Positions 19,237 to 28,348 of a DNA stretch of 64,000 bases are shown in pieces (position 1 is the stretch's first letter; every line of letters begins with the position of its first letter). The DNA is from Brucella intermedia LMG 3301 (GTDB lineage Bacteria > Pseudomonadota > Alphaproteobacteria > Rhizobiales > Rhizobiaceae). The position numbers and the translations under genes are program-made. Where the stretch lies: NCBI RefSeq assembly GCF_000182645.1, contig NZ_ACQA01000001.1, positions 1,550,001 to 1,614,000 on the forward strand. Reading direction: 5' to 3'. A model generated the notes under the pieces. The model worked only from the letters and a program-made list of their open reading frames with translations. It was not told the DNA's origin and did no database searches.

Positions 19237-20028
19237 TCAGGCGCAGACGCGGTTGCGTCCCATGTTCTTTGCTGCATAGAGCATCTTGTCTGCGCGGCGA
19301 TAGAGATCCTTCGAGGTCTCGCGCCGGTCCCATATCGCAAGACCGATACTGACGGTAACACCAAGCTTTTCGTCACCGAGATCGATTTCAAGCGCCGATA
19401 TTGCCTTGCGAATGCGATTGGCAAGCTTGATCATCAATTCCGCATCCATGTTCGGTGCGAGGACTGCGAACTCCTCCCCACCCAGCCGGGCGACAACGTC
19501 ATGATAGCGTGTGTAATCCCTCAGGCACCGCGCCGCCTCCTGCAGTACGATGTCGCCAACGTCATGCCCGTAAGTATCATTCACGGTCTTGAAGTGATCG
19601 AGGTCGATAATCATCAGCCCGACGGGCCGGTGAATACGGTCGAACTGGACCAGATATTCCTTCAGCGCCTCGTCGAAATAACGCCGGTTCTGCATGCCCG
19701 TCAGGCTGTCCGTCAGCGCAGCATGTTCGAGGGTCTGTGACCGCTCGGAAAGATCCTGCGTGATGACCTGCAACTTGCCGCGATCCAGCGCATCGATTCT
19801 TATTTGGGGATAGATCAGGAACAGCCCGCAAGCGAGCGTCGCCGCCAGCAACCAGATCGTGACGTAGCTCAACTGGTCCAGCCGCGAAACCAGTTCCAAG
19901 GTGCTGCCCTCAAGCGGTAAGGTCAGCAATTGTCCAATGTCGACCCGAGCCTGGTAGAGCAGCAGCCCGATACCGACCATCAAAACGATCAGAATAAAAA
20001 ATGCCCGCTCCGATCTGTTGAACCGCAT
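19237..20028 (-). CDS. Membrane-bound diguanylate cyclase (GGDEF protein)
   Basis: A 263-residue inner-membrane enzyme that makes the second messenger c-di-GMP from two GTP. Two hydrophobic segments (about residues 10-26 and 55-73) enclose a short periplasmic loop of about 30 residues. The GGDEF domain starts at about 103 (AALTDSLTGMQNRRYF). The active site is intact as GGEEF at 183-187, and RYHD at 174-177 matches the RxxD inhibitory site exactly five residues before it, so product feedback inhibition is expected. There is no sensor domain beyond the small loop. It is a single gene; its stop lies 6 bp from the convergent HerA-like gene. Confidence 0.94.
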   Translation of the reverse strand: MRFNRSERAFFILIVLMVGIGLLLYQARVDIGQLLTLPLEGSTLELVSRLDQLSYVTIWLLAATLACGLFLIYPQIRIDALDRGKLQVITQDLSERSQTLEHAALTDSLTGMQNRRYFDEALKEYLVQFDRIHRPVGLMIIDLDHFKTVNDTYGHDVGDIVLQEAARCLRDYTRYHDVVARLGGEEFAVLAPNMDAELMIKLANRIRKAISALEIDLGDEKLGVTVSIGLAIWDRRETSKDLYRRADKMLYAAKNMGRNRVCA

Positions 20029-20067
20029 AATCCACGTCCGCCTCCTGTTTCAGAGAGTGCCAGCGAG

Positions 20068-20994
20068 TTATTTCGTTGTCGTTAATTGAGCGAAAGCATC
20101 ATTAGAATTTGCATGGACGGACCAGCTGGCATCGAGCTGATTTCGAAACCATGTCGATTGACGCTTCGCATATTGCCGCGTGGCGATAACCGAACGTTCA
20201 ACAGCTTCTTCTCGCGACATCGTGCCTTCAAGGTACGCAGTGATTTCACGCACACCGATGGCTTTCATCGCAGGCAGTCCGGGGTCCAGATCAAGGGCCA
20301 GCAATGCCTTGACCTCGTCAATCGCGCCATTGTCCCACATCAACGCAAATCGCTGCGCGATGCGCTCTGAAAGCCATGCCCGATCAGGCGCCAATACGAT
20401 TTTATGTGCGCTGTTTTCATCTACAATGGCCCTACCTTTTGTCTGCTGCCAGTAGAGAAGAGACTTTCCGGTGCCCTCCAGCACTTCCAGTGCTCGAACG
20501 ATGCGCTGACTGTCGGCTGGCTGAAGTGTTGCAGCCATATCTGGATCGCGTTCACCGAGGATCCGGTGAAGCAACTCCGGTCCATCTGTCTCCATTCGCC
20601 CTCGCCAATAGGCCCGAACATCACCCGGCACCTCCGGCATTTGCGACAGTCCGCCCAGCAATGCCCTGAAATAAAGCCCCGTGCCGCCGACAAAGATCGG
20701 AGTGCGGTCCTTCATCCGGGGGTGCGATAACAGACGAGCTACGTCCTCCAGCCATCGTCCGGTTGAATAGCTTATCGACGGCGCGACATGGCCGTAGAGA
20801 TAATGGGGCGCGGCAGCAAGATCGGCTTTGTCCGGCCGGGCAGTCAGAAGATCGAGTACGTCGTAAACCTGCATGGAGTCGGTGTTCACGATGAAGCCGT
20901 CTGTGTCTCGAGCCATGCGAACCGCAAGTGCCGACTTGCCGCTGGCCGTCGGGCCAGCTATCAGGATTGCATTCGTGATCGCATCCTCATTCAT
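20068..20994 (-). CDS. miaA: tRNA dimethylallyltransferase
   Basis: A 308-residue enzyme that prenylates adenosine 37 of tRNAs reading codons that start with U, using dimethylallyl diphosphate. The P-loop GPTASGKS lies at residues 14-21, followed by [18 protein letters not shown], the [15 protein letters not shown] block and QRIVRALEV, all diagnostic. Length fits the family. ATG 20994 is chosen because a longer in-frame start (to 21075) would run across the divergent serB start. The two divergent starts are only 17 bp apart, so the promoters must lie inside or overlap the opposing genes. Confidence 0.96.
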   Translation of the reverse strand: MNEDAITNAILIAGPTASGKSALAVRMARDTDGFIVNTDSMQVYDVLDLLTARPDKADLAAAPHYLYGHVAPSISYSTGRWLEDVARLLSHPRMKDRTPIFVGGTGLYFRALLGGLSQMPEVPGDVRAYWRGRMETDGPELLHRILGERDPDMAATLQPADSQRIVRALEVLEGTGKSLLYWQQTKGRAIVDENSAHKIVLAPDRAWLSERIAQRFALMWDNGAIDEVKALLALDLDPGLPAMKAIGVREITAYLEGTMSREEAVERSVIATRQYAKRQSTWFRNQLDASWSVHANSNDAFAQLTTTK

Positions 20995-21011
20995 CGCCGG
21001 AATTGCTCTCC

Positions 21012-21911
21012 ATGTCCCAACAGGTTTCTCTCGTCGCCACCTTGATCGCCAATCCGGCCAGGGCTTCGCTTGCATCAGCGCTTGGGATTAAAGCGTCATC
21101 GGCGGTGAATGCAACCGGGCTTTACTGGCTGGCCGACAACATCGCCTGCGACATTCCGCTACCATCGGGGATCAGCAGCGAAGAAGCAGAAGCCCTGCTT
21201 CGTGATACGCTTGATGGCGCGCCAGTCGATGTCGTGGTGCAGGAACAGGAGCGTCGGCGCAAGAAGATTCTGATTGCCGATATGGATTCCACCATGATCC
21301 AGCAGGAATGCATTGACGAATTGGCGGAAGAAGCCGGCCTGCGCGAGCACGTGGCAGCGATCACCGCGCGCGCCATGAACGGTGAGATTGCATTCGAACC
21401 GGCCTTGCGCGAGCGGGTGGCCCTGTTGAAAGGCCTGCCGCTCTCCGTCATCGATAAGGTGATTTCAACCCGCATCACACTGATGCCCGGCGGACCCGAA
21501 CTTGTGCGCACCATGCGCAAGCATGGCGCTTACACCGCGCTTGTGTCCGGCGGCTTTACATCATTCACCCATCGCATTGCTGAAATGATCGGCTTCAACG
21601 AAGAGCGCGCGAACAGGCTGATCGATGATGGCGTGCACCTGACCGGCCTGGTCATGGAACCCATTCTCGGCCGTGAGGCCAAGGTGGAGAAGCTCATGGA
21701 AATCGCTGATCGTCTTGGTCTTACACCGGATGATGCGATTGCGGTGGGGGATGGCGCGAACGATCTCGGCATGATCCAGCTTGCGGGAACCGGCGTTGCA
21801 CTTCATGCAAAACCAGCCGTGGCAGCGCAAGCCCGGATGCGCGTTGACCATGGCGACTTGACTGCCCTGCTCTATATTCAAGGCTACCGGAAAACGGACT
21901 TCGTTCAATGA
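21012..21911 (+). CDS. serB: Phosphoserine phosphatase
   Basis: A 299-residue HAD-superfamily enzyme catalysing the last step of serine synthesis. The first 75 residues form an ACT-like domain, followed by the catalytic DMDST at 90-94 (nucleophile Asp 90, general acid Asp 92), VSGGFTSFT (motif II), and [25 protein letters not shown] (motifs III-IV with the Mg-binding Asp). The start ATG 21012 gives the usual family N-terminus. It overlaps the next gene, a GNAT acetyltransferase, by 4 bp (ATGA), so translational coupling is likely, and is divergent from miaA by 17 bp. Confidence 0.97.
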   Translation: MSQQVSLVATLIANPARASLASALGIKASSAVNATGLYWLADNIACDIPLPSGISSEEAEALLRDTLDGAPVDVVVQEQERRRKKILIADMDSTMIQQECIDELAEEAGLREHVAAITARAMNGEIAFEPALRERVALLKGLPLSVIDKVISTRITLMPGGPELVRTMRKHGAYTALVSGGFTSFTHRIAEMIGFNEERANRLIDDGVHLTGLVMEPILGREAKVEKLMEIADRLGLTPDDAIAVGDGANDLGMIQLAGTGVALHAKPAVAAQARMRVDHGDLTALLYIQGYRKTDFVQ

Positions 21912-22471
21912 TCATTCTGGAAACCCCACGCCTCGTCGTCCGAAATTGGGAAGATCGCGACCGCGATCTGTTCCATATCATCAATTCCGACGAAGAGGTC
22001 ATGCGTTTCTTTCCCTTTCGCAGAAACCGCTCGCAATCAGATGAATTGTTCGACCGCCTTCAGAAGACGATTTCTGCAACGGGTCTCGGTTTCTATGCGC
22101 TGGAAGAAAAAGCGGGCGGTCAATGCATCGGCTTCGCCGGTCTCGCCCGCACCGATCTCGAACCTCATCTACCGGACGGCACTGTTGAAATCGGCTGGCG
22201 GCTGGCCACTCCCTTTTGGGGCAAGGGTTACGTAACCGAGGCCGGCAAAGCGCTGATCGACTATGCGTTTGACACTCTTGGCCTCTCGGAAGTCGTTTCC
22301 TTCGCCGTTCACAATAACGAGCGGTCTACAGCTGTCATGCAGCGCATCGGCATGATCCGTGATCCAGGGCGTGATTTTGATCACCCGCGCGTGCCGGATG
22401 AAACTCCGCATTTGAAGCGTCATGCGGTCTATCGCATTTTACAATCAGATCGATCACCTGACGTTGCATAA
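21908..22471 (+). CDS. GNAT family N-acetyltransferase (RimJ/RimL-like)
   Basis: A 187-residue acetyl-CoA-dependent acetyltransferase. It starts with [17 protein letters not shown], the RimJ/RimL-type strand, and has IGWRLATPFWGKGYVTEAGKALIDYAFDTLGL, where the acetyl-CoA pyrophosphate-binding (Q/R)xxG(x)G/A element is GKGYVTEA, and ending with NERSTAVMQRIGM, the Asn-x-x-S helix typical of the group. The substrate (protein N-terminus, antibiotic or metabolite) is unknown. The gene is coupled to serB by a 4-bp overlap and convergent with the flavoprotein gene. Confidence 0.9.
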   Translation: MIILETPRLVVRNWEDRDRDLFHIINSDEEVMRFFPFRRNRSQSDELFDRLQKTISATGLGFYALEEKAGGQCIGFAGLARTDLEPHLPDGTVEIGWRLATPFWGKGYVTEAGKALIDYAFDTLGLSEVVSFAVHNNERSTAVMQRIGMIRDPGRDFDHPRVPDETPHLKRHAVYRILQSDRSPDVA

Positions 22472-22475
22472 GCAT

Positions 22476-23654
22476 TCAGGCAGCCTGACCGGCAACCCAG
22501 CCGGACGACCAGGCCCACTGGAAGTTATAGCCGCCGAGCCAGCCGGTAACATCCACTACCTCGCCGATGAAAAAGAGGCCGGGGACGGATTTGGCTTCCA
22601 TGGTCTTGGAATCGAGCTCACGCGTATCGACCCCTCCAAGCGTAACTTCTGCGGTACGGTAACCTTCCGAGCCTGCAGGCTTGATACGCCAGTCGTTTAT
22701 CGCTGCCTCGACGCGACGGAACATCTTGTCGGACATATCCGCCAGATGACCCGTTGCGCCAATATCCTCGGCTAAGGTCTGCGCCAGCTTTCTTGGAAGA
22801 TAAACAGCCAGTGCGGTCTGCAATGCCTGCTTGCCGTTCTGCTTGCGCTGCTCGCGCAGTGCTTCGAAAATATCTGTGCCAGGCAGCATGGCTATGCGGA
22901 TTTCGTCGCCTTCCCGCCAGTAGGAAGAAATCTGCAAAATCGAAGGGCCGCTAATGCCGCGATGCGTAAAAAGCATCGCCTCGGCGAATTTGGTTTTACC
23001 GCAGGAGACAACAGCGTCGACGGCAACACCGGCCAGCGGCTTCAGCCTTTCCAGCGTGTTGGGTTCAAACGTCAGCGGAACCAGCGCCGGTCGTGTTTCT
23101 ACAATCCGCAATCCGAATTGTGTCGCGATATCGTAGCCGAAGCCTGTAGCGCCCATCTTCGGAATCGATTTCCCACCACAGGCCACGACCAGTGATCGAC
23201 AGCTAACAGGTCCGTCCGACAGTTGAAGAGAAAAGCCTTCTACAGATTTTTCAACCGAACTGACGCTGCAACCAAGCTTCAGTCGCGCCCCATGGAGCTT
23301 CATTTCTGCCAGCAGCATTTCGATTATCTGCAATGCCGAACCATCGCAGAAAAGTTGTCCCAGCGTCTTCTCGTGATAGGCGATGCGATAGCGCTCAACC
23401 AGTGCAATAAAATCGCGCTGTGTATAGCGGCTGAGGGCCGAGATACTAAAGTGCGGATTCTGCGAGAGATAATTCTTCGGGCTCGCATGGAGATTGGTGA
23501 AATTGCAGCGGCCACCGCCCGATATGCGGATTTTCTCACCGGCTGTTTTGGCGTGATCCACGACCAGCACGGAACGTCCGCGTCTGGCCGCTTCGATGGC
23601 GCACATCATGCCTGCCGCGCCGGCGCCTATGACCACAATATCGACTGTTTCCAA
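22476..23654 (-). CDS. HI0933/YhiN-like FAD-dependent oxidoreductase
   Basis: A 392-residue flavoprotein of the aminoacetone-oxidase/HI0933-like family. The FAD-binding dinucleotide motif GAGAAGMMCAIEAARRGRSVLVVD is at residues 10-33, ISGGGRCNFTN follows at about 47, and the C-terminal GEVVDVTGWLGGYNFQWAWSSGWVAG carries the FAD-contacting end block. Members have been linked to tRNA or small-molecule oxidation, but function is not settled. There is no membrane segment, so it is cytoplasmic. It lies downstream of degP in the same direction across about 88 bp and converges on the serB-GNAT pair. Confidence 0.88.
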   Translation of the reverse strand: METVDIVVIGAGAAGMMCAIEAARRGRSVLVVDHAKTAGEKIRISGGGRCNFTNLHASPKNYLSQNPHFSISALSRYTQRDFIALVERYRIAYHEKTLGQLFCDGSALQIIEMLLAEMKLHGARLKLGCSVSSVEKSVEGFSLQLSDGPVSCRSLVVACGGKSIPKMGATGFGYDIATQFGLRIVETRPALVPLTFEPNTLERLKPLAGVAVDAVVSCGKTKFAEAMLFTHRGISGPSILQISSYWREGDEIRIAMLPGTDIFEALREQRKQNGKQALQTALAVYLPRKLAQTLAEDIGATGHLADMSDKMFRRVEAAINDWRIKPAGSEGYRTAEVTLGGVDTRELDSKTMEAKSVPGLFFIGEVVDVTGWLGGYNFQWAWSSGWVAGQAA

Positions 23655-23742
23655 CTCATCTTACTCCGAATGGCGCCGGTCCATAGCACAGCCGAAGCTT
23701 ATGAAACAGAAAACTTTGCCATTGCGGATAACCATGGAAGGA

Positions 23743-25305
23743 TCAATTGATCCGGACAGTCACAAAACGCAATTCGCCCGAGCGGGATGCCAGCATCAGG
23801 AGTGCATTCTTGCGTCCCTCGCGGCGCAGCGCATCGATGCGCTTCTTCACATCGTCGGGCGTTTTTACGGTCACCTGGCCAATATCGACGATAACATCAC
23901 CGGTTTCGATACGCTTTTCGCCGGCAGCGGAGCCGGGAGAGACGTAAAGAACCGCAACGCCTTCTACATCTTCGGCAATGCCAAACTCACCGCGGACCTC
24001 GTCGCTCAGCTCGCTGAGCTTCATCCCAAGCACGCTTGGAGCAGCGTCGCTCTTCTGGTCCTTTTTCGGCGTATCCGGCATTTGCTTGCCTTCATCTCCG
24101 CCTTCGCCTTCAGGAAGCGGAGCCTGGTCTTCCGTCGCAGCCTCGGTGCTCTTGTCGTCCTCTACGAGACGACCGAGCTTTACCTTCACGGTCTTTTCCT
24201 CACCCTGACGGACCACGACAATTTCTACTTCCTTGCCGACAGGCGTTTCGGCAACCAATCGAGGCAGATCGCGGGCAGTGTTAACCGGCTTGCCTTCATA
24301 ACGGATCACGACATCGCCTGCTTCAATGGCCTTGTTGTCGACGCCGGAGTTTTCGATCAATCCGGCGACCAGCGCGCCCTTGGCTTCCTTCAACCCGAGG
24401 CTCTGGGCAATATCGTCCGTAACCGGCTGGATGCGCACACCGAGCCAGCCGCGGCGAACCTCACCAAACTCCTTGAGTTGGTCGATTACACCGACGGCCA
24501 TTTCTGCCGGGATGGCGAAGCCGATACCGATGGAACCTCCCGACGGCGAGATGATCGCCGTGTTGATGCCAATCACCTTTCCTTCCATATCGAACAGAGG
24601 ACCACCCGAATTGCCCCGGTTGATAGCCGCGTCGGTCTGGATGAAATCATCATAGGGACCGGAATTGATATCCCGCTTGCGGGCCGAAATAATGCCGGCG
24701 GTAACCGTTCCGCCAAGACCGAACGGATTGCCGATTGCAAGAACCCAGTCGCCGATACGCGCCTTTTCCGAATTGCCGAATTGTACGGCCTTCAGCTTAT
24801 GCTTGGACGGGTCCACTTTAAGGATCGCCAGATCGGTCTTGATGTCCTTTCCGACGAGTTCCGCTTTCAGCTTGGAACCATCATTGAAATTGACTTCGAT
24901 TTCGTCGGCATCGGCGATCACGTGATTGTTTGTGACGATGAACCCCTTCTCGGCATCGATGACGAAACCGGAACCCAGCGACTGGACCTTGCGCGATTCG
25001 TCACCCTGCGCGCCGCCATTGTCGCCGAAGAAGTCCTTGAAATATTCCTGGAACGGGGAGCCTTCCGGCACCTGCGGCATGGGAACAGCACCGTCACCTT
25101 CCCCGTCTCCCTTGACGGTCTGGGATGTGGAGATGTTCACGACCGCATCGAGCAGGCCCTCGGCCAGATCAGCAACGGAAGCTGGCCCCTGAGCCGCGAT
25201 TGCGGGAGGCGTCCCCATCGAAAGAGTGCCACCGACCGTCATCGCCCCCAGTGCCACGGTTGCGAAAAGGGTGCGAGCAAATCCCGCCTTTGGTGCAATT
25301 GCCAT
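23743..25305 (-). CDS. degP: DegP/DegQ (HtrA) family periplasmic serine protease
   Basis: A 520-residue exported protease and chaperone that removes misfolded envelope proteins. A signal peptide covers about residues 1-35 (hydrophobic AFARTLFATVALGAMTVGG region). The catalytic triad is visible as NNHVIADADE (His), TDLAILKV (Asp) and AINRGNSGGPLF (Ser). PDZ1 follows the protease domain and PDZ2 is at the C-terminus (KRIETGDVIVDIGQVTVKTPDDVKKRI). Between them is an unusually long acidic linker, about 40 residues rich in Asp, Glu, Pro and Lys. A multi-gene order with hflC and hflK nearby makes this an envelope-proteolysis neighbourhood. Gene naming as degP, degQ or htrA varies. Confidence 0.95.
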   Translation of the reverse strand: MAIAPKAGFARTLFATVALGAMTVGGTLSMGTPPAIAAQGPASVADLAEGLLDAVVNISTSQTVKGDGEGDGAVPMPQVPEGSPFQEYFKDFFGDNGGAQGDESRKVQSLGSGFVIDAEKGFIVTNNHVIADADEIEVNFNDGSKLKAELVGKDIKTDLAILKVDPSKHKLKAVQFGNSEKARIGDWVLAIGNPFGLGGTVTAGIISARKRDINSGPYDDFIQTDAAINRGNSGGPLFDMEGKVIGINTAIISPSGGSIGIGFAIPAEMAVGVIDQLKEFGEVRRGWLGVRIQPVTDDIAQSLGLKEAKGALVAGLIENSGVDNKAIEAGDVVIRYEGKPVNTARDLPRLVAETPVGKEVEIVVVRQGEEKTVKVKLGRLVEDDKSTEAATEDQAPLPEGEGGDEGKQMPDTPKKDQKSDAAPSVLGMKLSELSDEVRGEFGIAEDVEGVAVLYVSPGSAAGEKRIETGDVIVDIGQVTVKTPDDVKKRIDALRREGRKNALLMLASRSGELRFVTVRIN

Positions 25306-25440
25306 GAAGCCCTGCTCCGTTCCTGTCTGCTTGCAGTCGTTTGATTAGCGATAGATGTACTACGGCTTGATCGCTGCAAAATACGGCCTGTTTACGGCCT
25401 CGCATAGACCGCAGACAATAAATAACGGAAGGAAAGCGGC

Positions 25441-25626
25441 TTATCCCCTGACCAGCCAGACAATGCCGACGCCAATTGCAAGCGCTGCAATCCCGGCGAT
25501 GCGCAACATATTCTCCGGCGTCTCGCTCGCCTCACGGGCCAGCTTCTTGGCCAAAGAAGGAAAGCCGCCGTAGAGCAGCCCTTCGAGAACGAAGAGAAGA
25601 CCTACGGCGGCTAGAAAATCGCTCAT
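25441..25626 (-). CDS. DUF2065 small membrane protein
   Basis: A 61-residue inner-membrane protein with two hydrophobic segments (about residues 3-22 and 42-60) separated by a charged loop KKLAREASETPENMLR. It matches the DUF2065 family, whose members are found next to hflKC or degP in many alphaproteobacteria and are of unknown function. Here it lies 18 bp after hflC, so it is probably the last gene of the hflK-hflC-DUF2065 operon and could be a partner of that complex. That link rests on context only. Confidence 0.85.
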   Translation of the reverse strand: MSDFLAAVGLLFVLEGLLYGGFPSLAKKLAREASETPENMLRIAGIAALAIGVGIVWLVRG

Positions 25627-25644
25627 GAGCGTTTGCCCCGGTTG

Positions 25645-26547
25645 TTACTGGGCAGGTGTTGCAAGTCTGCCGCCAGCGTCCCGGAAGAACTTGAAGAACT
25701 CCGAGTCCGGTGAGAGAACCAGCGTTGTATCCGGTGTCTCAAGTGCTTCACGATAAGCGGACATCGACCGGTAGAAGGCGAAGAAGCCGGGGTCCTTGCC
25801 TGCGGAACGGGCGAAGATCTCACTGCGCTGGGCATCGCCCTCACCGCGAAGGATTTCCGATTCCTTGCGTGCTTCCGCGATCGTTTCGACGACCTGACGG
25901 TCGGCCACCGCGCGGATGCGCTGGGCGGCCTCACGGCCCCGGGCACGCAGGCGCTCCGCCTCGGCCAGACGTTCGGCCTTCATGCGGTCATAGGTCTGCT
26001 GCGAGACCTCGGCGGTCAGATCCGTACGGCGAATGCGAACATCGGCAATGGTAAGGCCAAGCGACGTCGCGTCGGGACGAAGCTGGTCACGCACTTCGCG
26101 CATCATGTCGCCACGCTCTTCCGAAAGCGCCGCTTCAAAACCGCGCTGGCCGTAAACGCTGCGCAGTGCAGCATCAAGACGGGTGCGCAGCCGCTGCTCG
26201 GCAAGAAGCGTGCTGCCTGAAACGGTTTCACGGAACTTGCGCGCATCGGTGATACGGTAGACGAGGAAGGCATCGACGTCATAGAACTTGCCGCCGGAAA
26301 CCTGAACGCGGATATCGTCCAGATCGAAGCGCAGCAGACGGTCATCGATCAACTGCACGGTGTCAGCATCCAGGAAGCCGAAAGGCAGCTTGAAATAGAT
26401 GCCCGGGTCCGTCTTCACATCGACGATCTGGCCGAAGCGAAGCACGATAGCCTGTTGACGCTCGGATACGATGAACGTGGCGGAGTAGATCAGGAAAGCG
26501 ATGACGGCAACGATACCGCCAATGATTGGAAGCCTGTTCTGGGCCAT
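25645..26547 (-). CDS. hflC: HflC, FtsH protease modulator
   Basis: A 300-residue SPFH/prohibitin-domain protein anchored in the inner membrane by an N-terminal segment (PIIGGIVAVIAFLIYSATFIV). With HflK it forms the cage around FtsH that limits degradation of membrane proteins. VRFGQIVDVKTDPGIYFKLPF is the SPFH start, followed by a long helical coiled region rich in Arg, Glu and Ala (KAERLAEAERLRARGREAAQRIRAVADRQVVETIAEAR). The gene overlaps hflK by one base (TAATG), so the two are translationally coupled. Confidence 0.95.
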   Translation of the reverse strand: MAQNRLPIIGGIVAVIAFLIYSATFIVSERQQAIVLRFGQIVDVKTDPGIYFKLPFGFLDADTVQLIDDRLLRFDLDDIRVQVSGGKFYDVDAFLVYRITDARKFRETVSGSTLLAEQRLRTRLDAALRSVYGQRGFEAALSEERGDMMREVRDQLRPDATSLGLTIADVRIRRTDLTAEVSQQTYDRMKAERLAEAERLRARGREAAQRIRAVADRQVVETIAEARKESEILRGEGDAQRSEIFARSAGKDPGFFAFYRSMSAYREALETPDTTLVLSPDSEFFKFFRDAGGRLATPAQ

Positions 26548-27689
26548 TACTGGTTACCTCCGCTCGGGGTCGTCGTCGTCGCATTCACACCGGGGCGTGG
26601 CTGGCGCATGAGCTCGTTCAGCGGCAGATAAGGCACGACATCCTTTCCAGGTTCGACAATAACTTTCTTGGTGCTCTTCAGCACCTGTTCCATGGTTTCG
26701 AGGAACAGACGATTGCGCGTGACTTCAGGCGCCTTCTGGTATTCACCCAGCACGGAGCTGAAACGTTGCGCCTCACCTTCCGCATCCTGAACGACGCGGT
26801 TCTTGTAGGCGGCTGCTTCTTCACGAAGCTGCGCTGCTTCACCGCGGGCCTGACCGAGCTTCTGGTTCGAATACTGGTTCGATTCTTCCACGAAACGATC
26901 TTCGTCCTGTTCGGCACGCTGCACTTCATCGAAAGCATCGGCCACTTCACGCGGCGGCGCTGCGTCTTCGATGGAAACGGCATTGATCTGAATACCCGCC
27001 TTGTAGGCGTCTAGCGTCTGCTGGACGATATCGCGGACGCTCGTTGCGATAGCCGCACGGTTGTCACGGAAAACATCCTGAGCCGGGCGACGGCCAACGA
27101 TTTCGCGGATCGCGCTTTCAGAAACCTGCTGCACCATCGCATCGGGATTATCGACGTTGAACAGATATGCCTGAGGGTCCGAGACACGGTAAAGAACCGA
27201 GAACTGAACATTGACGATGTTCTGGTCGCCCGTCAGCATCAGGCCCTGGGTCGCGCTCCGGTTGCCCTGGCCGCCAATGTTGATCTGCTTTTCGACGATC
27301 TGCGCCTTCTCATAGGTTTCGATCGGCCACCAATGGAAATGGAGGCCCGGTTCGGACACTTCTTCCTTCGGCTTTCCAAAGCGCAGTTCGACGGCAAGTT
27401 CATCCGGCTGCACGGTATAGATCGACTGGAAAAGCCAGAAGCCGAGAACGGCTGCGCCGATCAGGAACAGAACGCCCCGATTGCTGCCGCCCTTGCCCCC
27501 ACCGCCGGGGAATACCTGCTTCAGACGGTCTTGGCCCTTGCGCAAAATATCTTCGAGATCAGGTGGCGTGTTCTGGCCGCCACCACGAGGACCTTTCGGT
27601 CCTTGTCCCCATGGGCCACCATTATTGTTGTTATTATCGCCGCCGCCACCCCACGGGCCGCCGCCACCATTCTGGTTACTCCAGGGCAT
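26547..27689 (-). CDS. hflK: HflK, FtsH protease modulator
   Basis: A 380-residue partner of HflC. The first 60 residues are extremely rich in Gly, Asn, Trp and Pro and cytoplasmic, followed by one membrane helix (GVLFLIGAAVLGFWLFQSIY) and an SPFH domain starting at TVQPDELAVELRFGKPKEEVSEPGLHFHWW, then a long helical segment. ATG 27689 is chosen because GAGAGG lies six bases upstream; a GTG 6 bp earlier would put that site inside the coding sequence. It overlaps hflC by one base. The Gly-rich head is typical for HflK. Confidence 0.95.
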   Translation of the reverse strand: MPWSNQNGGGGPWGGGGDNNNNNGGPWGQGPKGPRGGGQNTPPDLEDILRKGQDRLKQVFPGGGGKGGSNRGVLFLIGAAVLGFWLFQSIYTVQPDELAVELRFGKPKEEVSEPGLHFHWWPIETYEKAQIVEKQINIGGQGNRSATQGLMLTGDQNIVNVQFSVLYRVSDPQAYLFNVDNPDAMVQQVSESAIREIVGRRPAQDVFRDNRAAIATSVRDIVQQTLDAYKAGIQINAVSIEDAAPPREVADAFDEVQRAEQDEDRFVEESNQYSNQKLGQARGEAAQLREEAAAYKNRVVQDAEGEAQRFSSVLGEYQKAPEVTRNRLFLETMEQVLKSTKKVIVEPGKDVVPYLPLNELMRQPRPGVNATTTTPSGGNQ

Positions 27690-27815
27690 CCTCACCTCTC
27701 GTCCAGGCGACGGGAAAGCGAGTTGCCCACTCCCGTCATCAACTAATGTTTCCGTTTTATAGGCATCGGGAGGTCCGCTTTCAACGCGAAGACGACAAAA
27801 TTCGTGAACTATGCT

Positions 27816-28340
27816 TTACACAGCACGTTTTTCGTACACGAAATAGCGCGTTGGGTGGCTGTCCTTGTCCCCGGCGGGCACATCTTCCTGCGAAACCGCT
27901 TGCCATAGGTTCGGATCGATTTCCGGAAAACGCGTATCGCCGTCGATCTCCGCCAGAACGCGCGTCAGGTGAACGCGGTCCGCGAGAGGCAGAGCCTGCG
28001 CATAGATTTTTCCCCCGCCGATGACACAGACCTCTTCGGCCCCCACCTCGGCGGCGAGTTTACACCCAAGCGCAATCGCTTCATCAAGAGAACCGACCGT
28101 AGTCGCGCCCTCAGCCCGAAATCCCTTGTCTCTTGTCACCACGATGTTGGGCCTCCCCGGCAAGGGGCGCCCGATGGATTCCCAGGTCCGTCGCCCCATG
28201 ATGACAGGCTTTCCGAGCGTCAGCGCCTTGAAGCGCTTGAGATCGGTCGAAAGCCGCCACGGCATGTCATTATCGCGCCCGATAACCCCGTTTTCAGCGG
28301 CGGCGACAATGATCGAAACAATGGGCCTCCTTGCGGACAT
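27816..28340 (-). CDS. folA: Dihydrofolate reductase
   Basis: A 174-residue NADPH-dependent enzyme that regenerates tetrahydrofolate. Diagnostic blocks: VSIIVAAAENGVIGRDNDMPWRLSTDLKRFKALT (substrate and Met20-loop region, with Asp in the active site), PVIMGRRTWESIG, and VCVIGGGKIYAQALPLADRVHLTRV. The gene lies 8 bp downstream of thyA in the same direction. The pair is functionally linked because thymidylate synthase consumes methylene-tetrahydrofolate and produces dihydrofolate. Confidence 0.97.
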   Translation of the reverse strand: MSARRPIVSIIVAAAENGVIGRDNDMPWRLSTDLKRFKALTLGKPVIMGRRTWESIGRPLPGRPNIVVTRDKGFRAEGATTVGSLDEAIALGCKLAAEVGAEEVCVIGGGKIYAQALPLADRVHLTRVLAEIDGDTRFPEIDPNLWQAVSQEDVPAGDKDSHPTRYFVYEKRAV

Positions 28341-28348
28341 GATGCACC

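Noticed and set aside
17353-20028. A phage-defence module made of the HerA-like ATPase and the neighbouring diguanylate cyclase
   Set aside because: The two genes are convergent, not an operon; there is no nuclease or Sir2 partner, no integrase and no change in composition. The region looks like core chromosome.
23596-25344. A 582-codon plus-strand frame opposite degP
   Set aside because: The DegP catalytic triad and PDZ domains are clear on the minus strand; the opposing frame has no recognisable motif.
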